Shown: positions 43,781 through 54,479 of the stretch, piece by piece
Numbering within the stretch: the first letter of the stretch is position 1
Layout: every line of letters starts with the position of its first letter
Assembly (NCBI RefSeq): GCF_033807575.1
Contig: NC_084703.1
Coordinates: 2,604,001 to 2,668,000, forward strand
Reading direction: 5' to 3'
Source: Cydia pomonella
Taxonomy: Eukaryota > Arthropoda > Insecta > Lepidoptera > Tortricidae
Length of the DNA: 64,000 bases
Notes under the pieces: generated by a model
Databases searched by the model: none
What the model was told of the DNA's origin: nothing
Seen by the model: only the letters and a program-made list of their open reading frames with translations
Translations under genes and position numbers: made by a program

Positions 43781-44604
43781 AAATCTACCGTTAGCTAGTT
43801 TGTCCCAGTGACAGCGCCATCTATGATTGTATTACATCAACTAAACTCTAGTACGAGCGTTCGGAACCCTGCACTTTCGACCTCTGATTCTAATGTTAAT
43901 TGCATTGTACGTCAAATATATCTACACAGCTTTCGACCTTATCACAATTAAATAAGGTACAACTTATTTGGCATTTTCCTAAGTTTCCGGTTCTTTTGAA
44001 ATTTAATGTAAACATCCGCGTCTATTCTCGTGTAGCATTGAGGTATTGAGATTAGATCGGGTACATTAATGCGGCTAAATTTGGGGTTATTACAAGAATA
44101 ATAATGGTACCATGATACACACACCAAAGCATAATTAGATTTGAACCTTAAAACCACCTCGATAGAGACGCTTTTTAAACGACATTGTTACTTTGCCACG
44201 TGCTCCACACGGGAGCCCACCGCTTGCACAATTAATTTTATTAGTGTCTTAGGCAGAAAAATCATTTGAAAAAAATCATACTATAGTGGTGTAATATATA
44301 CAGGGTGATTCATGAGACGTGAGCTGGACTAAGCCTACACAATCAGTAAATGTTAATGAATCGTTCACCATCATATTTAAGTAAAACAATCACGCTTTTT
44401 ATCTGTTATTAAACTTTTTCTTAAGGACAAATTTGATTATCTACAATCATGGACACCCTACAACACTTAATTAAGAAAGATAAAACCTCTTTAACCGTTA
44501 TGACAGCACTTTGATTATGAAGAAAATAAAATGTCACACTTGAGTGAGATACGATTTTATAAAAGTAACCAGACTCCGATGACACTCAATTTGTCACTTA
44601 TTAT

Positions 44605-45298
44605 CAGGGGTCGGACAAAAAGTGCGCATGACGTCAAACCACTTATAGGATGATTTCAAATAGTATTTTTGATTTTCATAAACAATTATCATTTATCAAC
44701 CTCTTTATTAAACGATATCGCCACTTGAAATGAGTATGTACGTTTTTGACTGACACATTGTCAATCAGATGAACAATAAATTGACTTCGTTATTGTTTAG
44801 CTATTGTATCTTCACGATTATATTTAGCTAAAATTTATATTTACTAATGTATAAGAAAACGCTCTAAAATGTCATCTTTACTCGAATATTGTGGCAATTT
44901 TCCGTTTTTAGAGGTACGTGACAAACACGTATACTGCTCTTGCTGTAATCAAGATGTACCAACGAAGGTAAGCAATATTAAAAGACATTTAGAGACAGCC
45001 AAACATGTCGGAAACGTAGAAAAAAAGGGCAAAGTGAATTTAATATGAACCTTACAAATTTTATGATAGCAGCAAATATACCCTGGGTGCAACTACAAAA
45101 TGAAAACTTCCGTAATTTCATAAAAAAATGCATAAATGTATTATTAATTCCATGGATTTATTTACGATTATTTTGTTACTTCATTAATACTAATTTGTTA
45201 CTACATGTCACACGGAAGTTTAAATACAAACTCAAACATCATCCTGTGTGCAAGATTACGTCATTTTTACGTCATCCGCACTTTTTGTCCGACCCCTG
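44605..45298 (+). mobile_element. Small hAT-like element with BED-finger ORF
   Basis: CAGGGGTCGGACAAAAAGTG and its complement at the right end, with perfect 8-bp direct repeats CTTATTAT at 44597-44604 and 45299-45306. This is the hAT target-duplication length. At 694 bp it is far too short for a hAT transposase, yet it codes for a zinc-finger domain on the same strand. Confidence 0.85.
44869..45048 (+). CDS. BED-type zinc-finger protein within the hAT-like element (CGGBP1-like)
   Basis: The 59-residue frame from ATG 44869 contains KHVYCSCCNQDVPTKVSNIK then RHLETAKH. This gives a C-x2-C and H-x5-H pair as in BED fingers, the DNA-binding domain at the N-terminus of hAT transposases and of the hAT-derived vertebrate protein CGGBP1. 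It would be a nuclear DNA-binding module recognising the element's ends; that role is inferred. Its stop overlaps the ATG of the next frame (ATGA at 45045-45048), so either the two are fused by a lost base or they were one frame before a frameshift. No catalytic domain is present. Expression is unknown. Confidence 0.6.
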   Translation: MSSLLEYCGNFPFLEVRDKHVYCSCCNQDVPTKVSNIKRHLETAKHVGNVEKKGKVNLI

Positions 45299-45326
45299 CT
45301 TATTATGGATACAACAAAGAGGGTGA
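45045..45326 (+). pseudogene. Downstream frame of the hAT-like element's ORF
   Basis: Begins MNLTNFMIAANIPWVQLQN, ENFRNFIKKC. The pattern of a short helix followed by A-N-I-P-W and F-R-x-F is what follows the BED finger in CGGBP1-like hAT proteins. After residue 30 it turns into hydrophobic, AT-encoded sequence and runs across the right TIR, so only the first 30 residues look real. It lies one frame away from the finger ORF. Probably the second piece of one decayed or deliberately shortened protein. Confidence 0.45.
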
Positions 45327-45499
45327 CCGTAAATATCGTAAATAAAATAAAACTCTTTTTTTTGAACAGTAAAAATTAAATTAACGTTAATCTCACAAAT
45401 ACTGGTACGAAACAGTTGCTGATAATTTACCGAATATGCAGGCTTGATCCTGCTCACGTCTCCTGAATCATCCTGTATATAGTGGTGTACTGTGTAAGT

Positions 45500-45627
45500 G
45501 GTGTATAGTGGTCTAAGATCTGGAACGGGCACAGCTGAACACAGAGACAACCCAGGACAGGTGATCCTGGCGCCTAAGGACGAGGAGAGCTGACTCCAAA
45601 TGAAGGGATAAGAAGAAAAGAGAGATA
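45500..45627 (+). pseudogene. RTE-type 3' end
   Basis: Reading GATCCTGGCGCCTAAGGAC in the right frame gives SWRLRTRRADSK, the same C-terminal motif as in the RTE fragments at 49434 and 62290 (WRLRTRKADPK). It finishes in an A/G-rich tail at 45610-45627. The words ATACTATAGTGGTGTAAT at 44278-44295 and 45628-45645 look like its target duplication, with the TIR element inserted just inside the left copy. Confidence 0.55.
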
Positions 45628-45989
45628 CTATAGTGGTGTAATTGCTATAATCGTTCCCTTTTCGACCCACGTCGTACGGTCTCTGAGCAAAACGCTTTTC
45701 ACCGGTTTTCAAGACCAAAGTGATCCTATAAGTGCTCAGTAATCAAAGTTTACTACCGAGCACTAAAAACGTGCTTAGCCCAGTGCCACCAAGTCTACGA
45801 TAATTATAGTACATGTACGAAAGCCCAGTGTCGCCAGGCGTACGATAATTTTGGCTGTGGTACGATGCACGTTCCAAACAGCATTATCGTACGTAAAAGT
45901 ACGATAATTTCAGCACTTGGACGATGCCACCAAAAAAGCCTAATATTTGAAGCAAAATATGACATTTTCCCTCAGGTGGCTCAGGAGTG

Positions 45990-46235
45990 GCATCTCTTAT
46001 GGTAGAACTGTTGCAAAAGTGTCCAGCTGTCAGCTATAAATAATAGTTCCAAATCTCTCCAGAGTAGCGCTAGAGTAGCTAAGAACCTAGGCGTCATTGT
46101 CGGAGTGAATTGCGCTGTCTATGATTTGATTTTTTTTTCAAGTACTCTAGGTATTGCAGCGCCACCTATTTAAAGTTTTTTGATGACACTTTTTGGTACA
46201 TGGAGATTTCGTTCCTTATCTCCACCTTCCGTAGG
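45990..46235 (-). repeat. Family J repeat, copy 4
   Basis: GGTAGAACTGTTGCAAAAGT to CCACCTTCCGTAGGTGG, reversed. Confidence 0.75.
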
Positions 46236-46269
46236 TGGCTCCTTGGTGTAAGTCAAAATTGTCCTCCGT

Positions 46270-46465
46270 TCTGTACACCTAGTGTAAATATTTTCGACAG
46301 CGAAACGTTACGTACGCGTTTGCGTTAAGTGTCATTTTGTATGAGATTTTTGACTTTCCAAAACGTCCCGCTTGGCGCGCTGTTCAAAAACCCATACAAA
46401 ATGAGACTTAACGCAAACGCGTACGTCACGTTTCGCTATTGACTAAAGTTACACTAGGGGCACTG
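46270..46465 (+). mobile_element. Family F palindromic MITE
   Basis: CTGTACACCTAGTGTAAATA..GTTACACTAGGGGCACTG with mirrored GTACGCGTTTGCGTTAAG blocks. Confidence 0.87.
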
Positions 46466-46725
46466 ATCTGTCACAAAATACACAAATATAAAAGTTATTT
46501 TTGCACAATTTAGACGGAAATTGTGTTTTCTTTGAATACATATTGGAATAGCTTATTTTGCAAGCCATTTTTGGGGTACTGTCTTGTTGATAGACGTACG
46601 ATATTTTTTTCAATGGTACGATAATTTGGACATTCAAATACGATAATTCTATTCCACCTGGAAACACTAGGCCAGTGTGGTCAGGTGTGCGTCCTATTAG
46701 AGCTTATGACGCTTTGTTGTATATC

Positions 46726-47184
46726 TACAGTGTGTCCCTAGCCATTGGACAAAGCCGAAATCTAAATATGCGTTAGGGTATTTAGAACCAGTGTACAAAG
46801 TATCATAACAGCCGGTGTAGCGGTTTCGAAGAAATTAACAAATTACCAATTTTTACTTTGGAGCAGCCTGTATGTGTTAGTAGCTCCTAAGGTAATATCC
46901 TCAATAGTATGGAACCTTCTTCAACCTTTTTGATTATCTTTTTTATTTATGACACTAATAAGATTCTGACTTTTGAAAAATGTCATCATTATCAAATATT
47001 TCGAACAAATTGTCAAAAACACTGCCAAAGTGTGTTGCCGATTATTGCAAATAACTTTTGTTCGAATAAAATAAGTTTTTATCTTTTGTTCTAATTAAAA
47101 CAATATTAACGTCAGAGCATTCCTGAGAAGTAACCCTCCGTGGGATTTCAGGGTTTGTCCAATGGCTAAGGTCGCCCTGTGTAT
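46726..47184. mobile_element. MITE with CTTAGCCATTGGACAAA ends
   Basis: ACAGTGTGTCCCTAGCCATT..GGACAAAGCC at the left and the complement at the right over about 38 bp, with TA at both edges. A 61-codon frame inside has no domain. Confidence 0.7.
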
Positions 47185-47299
47185 ACAGTTTGAGGCACAA
47201 CAGAGCAATGTTTAATCTGCTCTAGATTCAATCATTGCAATAATTGTGCACTTCCCGTCCGACTGGGAGCTGGCCGCCATTTTGTAACATAGTTTAAAA

Positions 47300-47480
47300 G
47301 AAAAGGGGACAACGTCACGTAAAACACCAACTGGTCAAAACCCCTTTGATTGTTCAAAAACTAATGAGAAAGTTGCATTTTATCCACATGTGAGGCAAAG
47401 TTAGATGCAAATTTTGAGTTGTTTCCTTATGTTAGTTGGTAGAATTAACTTTTAAATGATGCTTTTGAAATATATATTTT
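47300..47480 (+). repeat. Dispersed repeat shared with 51290-51450
   Basis: GAGAAAGTTGCATTTTATCC and GCAAATTTTGAGTTG and TTTTAAATGATG recur in the same order at 51290-51450. Confidence 0.6.
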
Positions 47481-47519
47481 TTATTACGTTCATTTGGGTT
47501 AGATTTTTTTCAGGTCAGT

Positions 47520-47565
47520 CCGTCTTCGCGCCCATGTCCGAGTCGCACTTTGCCGGTTTTTTCCT
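47520..47565 (-). repeat. Family H head remnant
   Basis: CATGTCCGAGTCGCACTTTGC followed by CGGTTTTTT is a diverged, reversed H start. Confidence 0.5.
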
Positions 47566-47569
47566 TTTA

Positions 47570-48760
47570 TCATATCATTTATTCCATAGAAATCATGTTC
47601 ATTTGTACATTTTAATCTTACATATTGTTAAATGTAGTATGTTTAGTTTTTATAGTTGCCCAATTTCACAGTAGATGTCGCTGATCTATCTGCTACTTCA
47701 CGCTATTAAGATTTTTCTACAGCCCCTTATAAGGTAAATTTGGTTTCGGAATAAATGAGTATTAAGTTGTCAAGTGAATTACAAAAGGGAGGAAGTGCAG
47801 TGCAGTGTAGTGAGTGAACACATATGGTCAAGTAGGTATGATTCACTGTTAGATTGTAAAATATAGGATTATAATTAATAATGTACATTAATTTCTAAGA
47901 AAGAATGAAATGTCTAAACAAGTAAATAAGTCTTTTTTTTCTATTTATTATTTAGGGACTTAAATCAGTTACATGATTATGCCAGCCCCATCGTACCTTA
48001 TTCTAGTATCCTTACATGTCTAGTTATGGGACTTGTACCTTTTAAAATAATCTAGTACATATAAAAATATATTTTTAGCCTCTTCTGATGTCGGTACAGC
48101 TAAGATGCTCTGAAAAGCACCTAAGTAAATAAGTCTTAAAAACATAAATAATTCATGCGGAAAATATATTAAAAAAATCACTACGTCGTTGAGAATGCCA
48201 AATCCGTTATGTGCTTAATTTTTGATTGACAAATAGTTACTTCGCAACAAAATACATAATGTATTAATTAATTTAATTAAAATCGCGCTCGTATCGAATT
48301 TGGTATTTTCAACGACGAATTTAGTAATCTTCAATCATAGTCATATTAAAAATAAAATTATGAGGTACAAAAACCTGTATTTCTATAGAGCTAGCTCCCG
48401 GTACAAGATTGTTATTGCTTCCCAAGTATCCGTTTGCATCCTTCAACAAAAAGGACATCTTTCTCTGATTCAATTCAGATGCAAAATTATTATACACATC
48501 TAACAAAGAAAACACGACTTTATCTCCTTTGAATAAGAGTTCAATTCCACTTGTCAACTGTAACTGTTTCTAGAACCATGCCGCTGGATATTATGACTAC
48601 AGTAAATGCTTATAAGGTTTGTTTTTATTTGAAAAAGGTATAGGAAAATGATTTAAATATACTGTATGCAATGTTTCTTTGATTTGTCTTGAAGAATATA
48701 CAGTTTCATATTCTAAAAGGAATAGAAAATGTTTATGATAACTCTTAGTGTTATGATGTT
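47570..48760. other. AT-rich spacer, nothing recognised
   Basis: Opposed frames at 48300-48557 overlap each other and lack domains. No repeat family noted. Confidence 0.35.
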
Positions 48761-48766
48761 ATAGAT

Positions 48767-48868
48767 CCTGTCATTCACGGAGACACGTGCCTTAAGTCGT
48801 AAAGTCATGTTCATAAAGGTTAGATTTGATAAATCTGGGCGTCATCGTGGATGACACGAACTATACAC
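48767..48868. mobile_element. Small MITE, GTGTCATTCACGA type
   Basis: CCTGTCATTCACGGAG to ATCGTGGATGACACG with GGTTAGATTTGATAAATCT inside; relative of 12083 and 53728. Confidence 0.7.
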
Positions 48869-48881
48869 ACCGACCGAACTT

Positions 48882-49582
48882 TGACGACCGGTTTGGCCTA
48901 GTGGGTAGTGACCCTGCCTACGAAGCTGATGGTCCCAATATTTGTTCCTGAGTCATGGGTGTTTTCTATGTATTTAAGTATTTATATATTATATATATCG
49001 TTGTCTAAGTACCCTCAAGCCTGAGGGTAAAAGGAAAACTATATAAGACCGCGATTAGACCCGCCATACTCCATGGTTCAGAATGCTGGGCCACTACTAA
49101 ACAACACCTAAACAAACTCCATTCTGCAGAAATGCGCATGTTAAGATGGTCGGCGGGCGTCACTCTAATGGATAAAGTAAGGAACGAATATGTCAGAGGC
49201 AGCTTTAAAGTAGCTCCTATTAACGAGAAAGTTATTGAAAAACGCCTTAGATGGTACGGACATATACAAAGACGACCCAAAGACCATATCGTCAAAACAG
49301 CCTTAAACTTGCCGACGACGAAGCGTGGAAGCGGAAGGCCCCCCGCCACTTGGTTGACGACGGTCCAAAAAGACCTTATAGTACAAAAAATCGACAAGAA
49401 CCTAACCAGGAATCGTGCCACCTGGAGGCTTAGGACAAGGAAGGCCGACCCCAAATAGGGATAAAGGTCCAGGATGATGATGTTGTCTAAGTACCCTCAA
49501 CACAAGCCTTATTGAGCTTACTGTGGGACTTAGTCAATTTGTGTAATAATGTCCTATAATATTTATTTATTTATTTATTTAT
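48882..49582 (+). mobile_element. Family B SINE split by an RTE insertion
   Basis: Head and body at 48882-49018 lack the B-box segment (GGTCCCAATATTTGTTCC joins across it). The rest of the body and tail resume at 49482. GTTGTCTAAGTACCCTCAA is present at both break points. Confidence 0.9.
49019..49481 (+). pseudogene. RTE-type ORF2 C-terminus, open frame, with 19-bp target duplication
   Basis: Open from 49021 to the stop at 49456-49458: LRVKGKLYKTAIRPAILHGS, ECWATTKQ, EMRMLRWSAGVTLMDKVRNE, KRLRWYGHIQRRP, GSGRPPATWLTT and WRLRTRKADPK. This is the region just C-terminal of the RTE reverse transcriptase domain. The 3' end is GATGATGATG. The 19-bp duplication on each side is perfect, so the insertion is recent relative to most repeats here. 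It is 5'-truncated and has no start of its own. The 149-codon minus-strand frame over it is a shadow. Confidence 0.88.
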
Positions 49583-49649
49583 AATATTTATATAAGGAAT
49601 AGAAAATGTTTGTGATAACTCTAGTGTCATCTTACTAGACTAACAAAAA

Positions 49650-50697
49650 AGCGGCCAAGTGCGAGTCGGACTCGCCCAAGAAGGGTTCCTTTATGACGTA
49701 TTAAAAAAAACTACTTAAACTACTAGATCTCGTTCAACATTTTACCACTTTGGACACACATTTTACCACTTTGGTAGTGTCTCTCGCGCAAACTATTCAC
49801 TTTAGAAAAAAATTATATTAGGAACCTAAATATCATTTTTGAAGACCTATCCATAGATACCCCACACGAATGGGTTTGACGAAAAAAAATTTTTTTTTAA
49901 TTTTATGACGTATTAAAAAAATTACTCACTAGATCTCGTTCAAACCAATTTTCGTTAGAAGTTTGCATCGTAATGTATATCATGTATTTTTTTTAGATTT
50001 TTCATTCTGTTATTTTAGAAGTTACAGGGGGGGGGGGACACTTTTTTTCACTTTGGGAGGTTCTCTCGCGCAAACTATTCAGTTTAGAAAAAAATGATAT
50101 TAGAAACCTTAATATCATTTTTGAAGACCTATCCATAGATACCCCACATGTATGGGTATGTTGAAAAAAATTTTTTTTTTTTAATTTCATGACGTATTAA
50201 AAAAAAACTACTTACTAGATCTCGTTCAAACCAATTTTCGGTGGAAGTTTACATGGCAATGTATATCATATATTTTTTTTAGATTTTTCATTCTGTTAAT
50301 TTAGAAGTTACGGGGGGGGGGGGGGGGGACACACACATTTTACCACTTTGGAAGTGTCTCTCGCGCAAACTATTCATTTTAGAAAAAAATGATATTAGAA
50401 ACCTCAATATCATTTTTGAAGACCTATCCATAGATACCCCACACGTATGGGTTTGATGAAAAAAGATTTTTTGAGTTTCAGTTCTAAGTATGGGGAACCC
50501 CCAAAATTTATTGTTTTTTTTTCTATTTTTGTGTAAACATCTTAATGCGGTTCATAGAATACATCCACTTACTAAGTTTGAACAGTACAGCTCTTATAGT
50601 TTCGGAAAAAAGTGGCTGTGACAGAATCGGACAGACAGACGGACATGACGAATCTATAAGGGTTCCGTTTTTTGCCATTTGGCTACGGAACCCTAAA
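49650..50697 (+). repeat. Family H repeat with triplicated internal segment
   Basis: Starts GCGGCCAAGTGCGAGTCGG and ends GGCTACGGAACCCTAAAAAG. The word CTAGATCTCGTTCAA occurs at 49723, 49929 and 50215 (206 and 286 bp apart); each repeat carries the run through TCTCTCGCGCAAACTATTCA and CCTATCCATAGATACCCCAC. The first unit lacks about 80 bp. G runs lie at 50029-50038 and 50311-50329. Confidence 0.85.
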
Positions 50698-50728
50698 AAG
50701 GATGAGTAATGCTTTTCGATTGGCTGTA

Positions 50729-50850
50729 GGCCTAAGATGGTCGGCTCATCATTTGTCACCATGTCTGTCACGTTCTAACAAGTATGTAAGTGCGAAAGTG
50801 ACAGGCATAGTGACAAGTGATAAAAATGAAACCATGCTTCCACCGCTGGA
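50729..50850 (+). mobile_element. Hairpin MITE, single copy of the 36114 type
   Basis: AAGATGGTCGGCTCATCATT to AGTGACAAGTGATAAAAATG; matches each unit of the tandem pair at 36114-36331. Confidence 0.75.
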
Positions 50851-50865
50851 CTTTCTGTAGCATTA

Positions 50866-51233
50866 GTATATGAGACTGCTAGTTTAACAGTCCAGACGCG
50901 GTTTATTTATTGTGTATAAATTTTATTTTGACACTTTGAGAAACTTTACACCTCCAAATTTTATTAGTATTAGTACTCTGACATTGGGGACCTTTTACAT
51001 CTCCAGATTTAATGTGTTTTTAACCATAGAGACTATACATCTCTATTGTATTGTAGTAATTATTTATTTTAAGATTGATATAATGTAATGTTTACCCAGG
51101 TATTGGCTGTTGTATTTATAAATGTTGTTATGTATTTTTCATGTCACTATATATTATGATGTTACTATAAATGTTGTATTGACTTGTAAAAGAGCCCTTG
51201 AGGCCTACTTGCAGATAATTTTTTGAATTTTGG
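50866..51233 (+). repeat. Retroposon unit with GAATTTT tail, copy 2
   Basis: Very similar to 30399-30769 from TGTAGCATTAGT to TTTTTTGAATTTTGG, with small indels. Confidence 0.75.
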
Positions 51234-51289
51234 ACGTTATATGAAAGCGAAAAATATAGGTACTGAAGATGTTTGACTTATTTAAATGT

Positions 51290-51450
51290 CTTTTCAACAG
51301 CTGGTAAAGGCACTCTTGATTATCCAAAAACGGATGAGAAAGTTGCATTTTATCCACATGTGTGACAAAGTAATCTGATGCAAATTTTGAGTTGCTTTCT
51401 TATGTTAGCCGGTGAAATTGACTTTTAAATGATGATTTTGTATGATATAC
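51290..51450 (+). repeat. Dispersed repeat shared with 47300-47480
   Basis: GAGAAAGTTGCATTTTATCC..GTGAAATTGACTTTTAAATG. Confidence 0.6.
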
Positions 51451-51976
51451 ACAGTGATTTCTGGGTCGTGATCCAGAACCACTTTTTTAAATCTATAAAT
51501 GATTCACATTATCATACGGTAGTATTTGATTTAAAGATAATTAGTTTAATTTTTATTATTTTTCAAGTAAATTTAATCTTATATGAAGTAATCATGGTCA
51601 CCCTATGACTTTTGACATACTTATTCTGTGTATGTGCTTAGGAAAAATTATTTCTATTTCAAAATACTATTTACTTACTTATTATTTACCCGGAAAACTA
51701 TCTCTGCTTGCTTCATAGAGCAAAATAAATGAAAGTAAAACAAATTTTCAGAAAATATTACGATAAGTGACCATTGCCAATATTGGTCGTCCTGAAAACC
51801 GCTTTTAGTGCACTAGAGCATTTTCAATTTACACTCAGTGGCTCTGAAAAGGATTTTAGAAGCTATTTCAGTGTATATCCTCGGGACATGCAACCAGCAT
51901 TGAACCAGAGTATAGTTGAAAACAGTAATGTGTTTTCGAAAAAATATTACTATTCATGTGAGAGCTTCCAGCAATA

Positions 51977-52189
51977 GGGAGCGTGCATGAACTGTAGGAG
52001 GCAGCACAGGAGCCGTCAGATTTTTGGCGCGAGGCGTAAATGTGATGTTTATTGTTCCGATGTAGCACACAAGATGGCAGAACCTACTATGCACAAGAAA
52101 ACACGTGACGTGTAAATGTACATGACTACATGTTTATGGTTCCGATTCAAGCCACAAGATGGCAGACCCTCCAACGCGCACGGTCCCTA
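51977..52189 (-). mobile_element. Family C MITE, copy 3
   Basis: ATAGGGAGCGTGCATGAAC to AACGCGCACGGTCCCTAT; reverse-oriented and complete, which helps define the family ends. Confidence 0.78.
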
Positions 52190-53340
52190 TACCGGCTCCC
52201 GACACGTCGGAAGGGAGGAATCCAAGCGATATCTTACCCATAGAAATAGGATAGTATAGAACGACTGTCAAACTGAAAAAGTGCGACTAAAATTGAAATG
52301 CAAGTGTGTGCGTAAATTGTCTATGTGCGAACAAAAATAGTGATGTCATGTTATAACATATTAATAATCTATCGATGTTTAACTGCTTTATCGACTACTT
52401 TTTCAAATGTGTTTGTTTTTATATGTTATAGGTATGAGAATTATTACTACTATTACCTACATCCTATTAGCGCTTACAGTACCTTTAATATAATTTATTT
52501 TTTAAATTTGATTGGTTGGGTGTGTATACGCTGTGTACAAGTATACGCTATCTTGTGTTTCCTTCTGTTGGCAGCAAAGCCGTGGAAAAGTGGTTAAAAT
52601 GTAAGTACTGTGTTGGAAAGTGAAGTTTAAATTTACCGCTAAACATGTGCACCTTCAAACAAGGTATTATAACAATCGTTATTATTTCAAGTCGGTTATA
52701 AAGGTTAATATCTTAATGATGTCTTGTGAACAACTAATTCCATACCTACTAATATACCGACAAGTTATCGATACAGTCATATGAACATTTTGTCAAGCCC
52801 TAGCGTAAAGTAACAGTTTAGGTTTTTACACAAAATATTCTAAATTATTGACTAATATGATGAAATATTAACACACAATTGAAAAAAAACTTATAATGAA
52901 CTGTATATATTGGCTTTTTACACTTTCTATGCTGTTAATTTGATAAAATATCGTTACGAAAATTTCGCTAGGAATATCAAAATTACCTGTGAAATGAGTT
53001 TTTTCCTGGGTTATTTGGCCCTGAAACACAACAACCCGGCACACAAAATGACACCATCTTCACAAAATTACTTAATATATATTTTTCTTTTTGATTCTTT
53101 TATATTTTTCACGTCAAAAAATACGGCAATATGATCTTGGCCGACTCGGCCGACTTCGAACTCAAAAATGTTTACGTTTTCTCATATGTAGTCTGCCTCT
53201 TTCGCACTAATGGCATGTTTATATACGTGATGGCGTCCCTCTCGCACACTTCATCTGTCGGTCAAGCGAAGCGTTTGACATGTCTCTGATCTTACCGTAC
53301 AAATCATTCTGCCATTTTTGCGGGGCATATATAACGTCAC
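52190..53340. other. Spacer with small repeat pieces
   Basis: Pieces at 52200-52240 and 53285-53320 match 31920-31985. Frames of 74-90 codons (52325-52597, 52910-53134) are AT-encoded and lack domains. Confidence 0.4.
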
Positions 53341-53347
53341 TCGATAC

Positions 53348-53632
53348 AACGATTCACTTCCTATAACGTCGATATTAACCCCCTTATTCATAAACGTGTA
53401 CTCAAGTTATGATGCCGCTAATCATCGTTTGTCCCTTTCCATCATACCGATACGTCGGAAAGGGACACACGATGATTAGCGGCATCGTAACTTTAGTACA
53501 CGTTTATGAATAAGGGGGTTAATATCGACGTTATAGGAAGTGAATCGTTCATCATACCGATACGTCGGAAAGGGACACACGATGATTAGCGGCATCGTAA
53601 CTTTAGTACACGTTTATGAATAAGGGGGTTAA
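53348..53632. mobile_element. piggyBac-like MITE with inverted flank and duplicated half
   Basis: The core element 53379-53518 (140 bp) starts CCCCCTTATTCATAAACG and is flanked by TTAA at 53375-53378 and 53519-53522. Its 62-bp arms pair around a 16-bp loop (53441-53456) with three mismatches. Beyond the right TTAA, 53523-53549 is the exact reverse complement of the left flank 53348-53374. At 53550 the sequence jumps back to the loop and repeats 53440-53522 without change, ending with TTAA at 53629-53632. Confidence 0.92.
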
Positions 53633-53727
53633 TGTCTATAGTTACTTTACAGAATAGATTTCTCTCTATATAACGGGAACTCTCTATAGCGTCATAAAAC
53701 GTCCGGTCCCTATATAGAGTTTACACT

Positions 53728-53826
53728 GTTCGTGTCGTTCACGATGACGCGCAGATTTGTCAAATCTAACCTTTAAATACATGTCAATACGAGTCAAGGC
53801 GCGCGTCTTCGTGAATGACACGATCT
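53728..53826. mobile_element. Small MITE, GTGTCGTTCACGA type
   Basis: TTCGTGTCGTTCACGATGAC mirrored by GTCTTCGTGAATGACACGA, enclosing CAGATTTGTCAAATCTAACC. Confidence 0.8.
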
Positions 53827-54145
53827 AAGTTAGAAAATGAGCAACACAACATTCTTTTGATATTGTTATGAAACTCGCTTTCAGCTCGTTTCATTAACCC
53901 ATTCTCGTATTTAATGCCTGTCATTATGTAACTGTTATATAAACTACTTTCTCTTTTTTTCCAGGTACCTACATAGATTATTTTCACCTTCATTGAAAAC
54001 ATCAAAAATAAGGTAATAAAAATAAAAATATTGGATTTTTGATCATTATTTAATATATATAAGTACAGCTTGTATTAAATATGGCCACATGACCACATAA
54101 TCAAAGGGTTATTCGTTTAAATAAAATAAAATAAATAAATAATTA

Positions 54146-54393
54146 GTATAGGACATTATTACACAAATTGACTAAGTCCCACAGTAAGCTCAATAAGGCT
54201 TGTGTTGAGGGTACTTGGACAACGATATATATAATATATACATATTTATAAATACTTAAATACATAGAAAACACCCATGACTCAGGAACAAATATCCATG
54301 CTCATCACATGAATAAATGCCCTTACCAGGATTTGAACCCGGGACCATCAGCTTCGTAGGCAGGGTCACTACCCACTGGGCCAAACCGGTCGT
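54146..54393 (-). mobile_element. Family B SINE
   Basis: Reverse-oriented, full head (GGATTTGAACCCGGGACC on plus) and body. Confidence 0.9.
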
Positions 54394-54479
54394 CGGTTTA
54401 GGCTTTAATGAACACAATTTCATAGTTTTTTTATAAAAAGTTACGTCTTTTATATTTTCATATACTTTGTTTTAATTCA

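Larger units (their letters stand above)
44301..45475. mobile_element. TIR element hosting a smaller hAT-like element
   Basis: CAGGGTGATTCATGAGACGT..GGACTAAGCCT at the left is mirrored by TGATCCTGCTCACGTC..CATCCTG at the right, about 36 bp. Flanks are TATATA on both sides, so TA (Tc1/mariner-like) is the likely target. The left 300 bp match 18024-18261 plus 19561-19622. The interior from 44605 to 45298 is a younger insertion. Confidence 0.82.

Noticed and set aside
45272..45718. 148-codon minus-strand frame
   Set aside because: It crosses the end of the hAT-like element, the outer TIR and an RTE tail; a gene spanning three element boundaries is implausible.
49005..49454. 149-codon minus-strand frame
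   Set aside because: It is the antisense shadow of the RTE ORF2 fragment on the plus strand.
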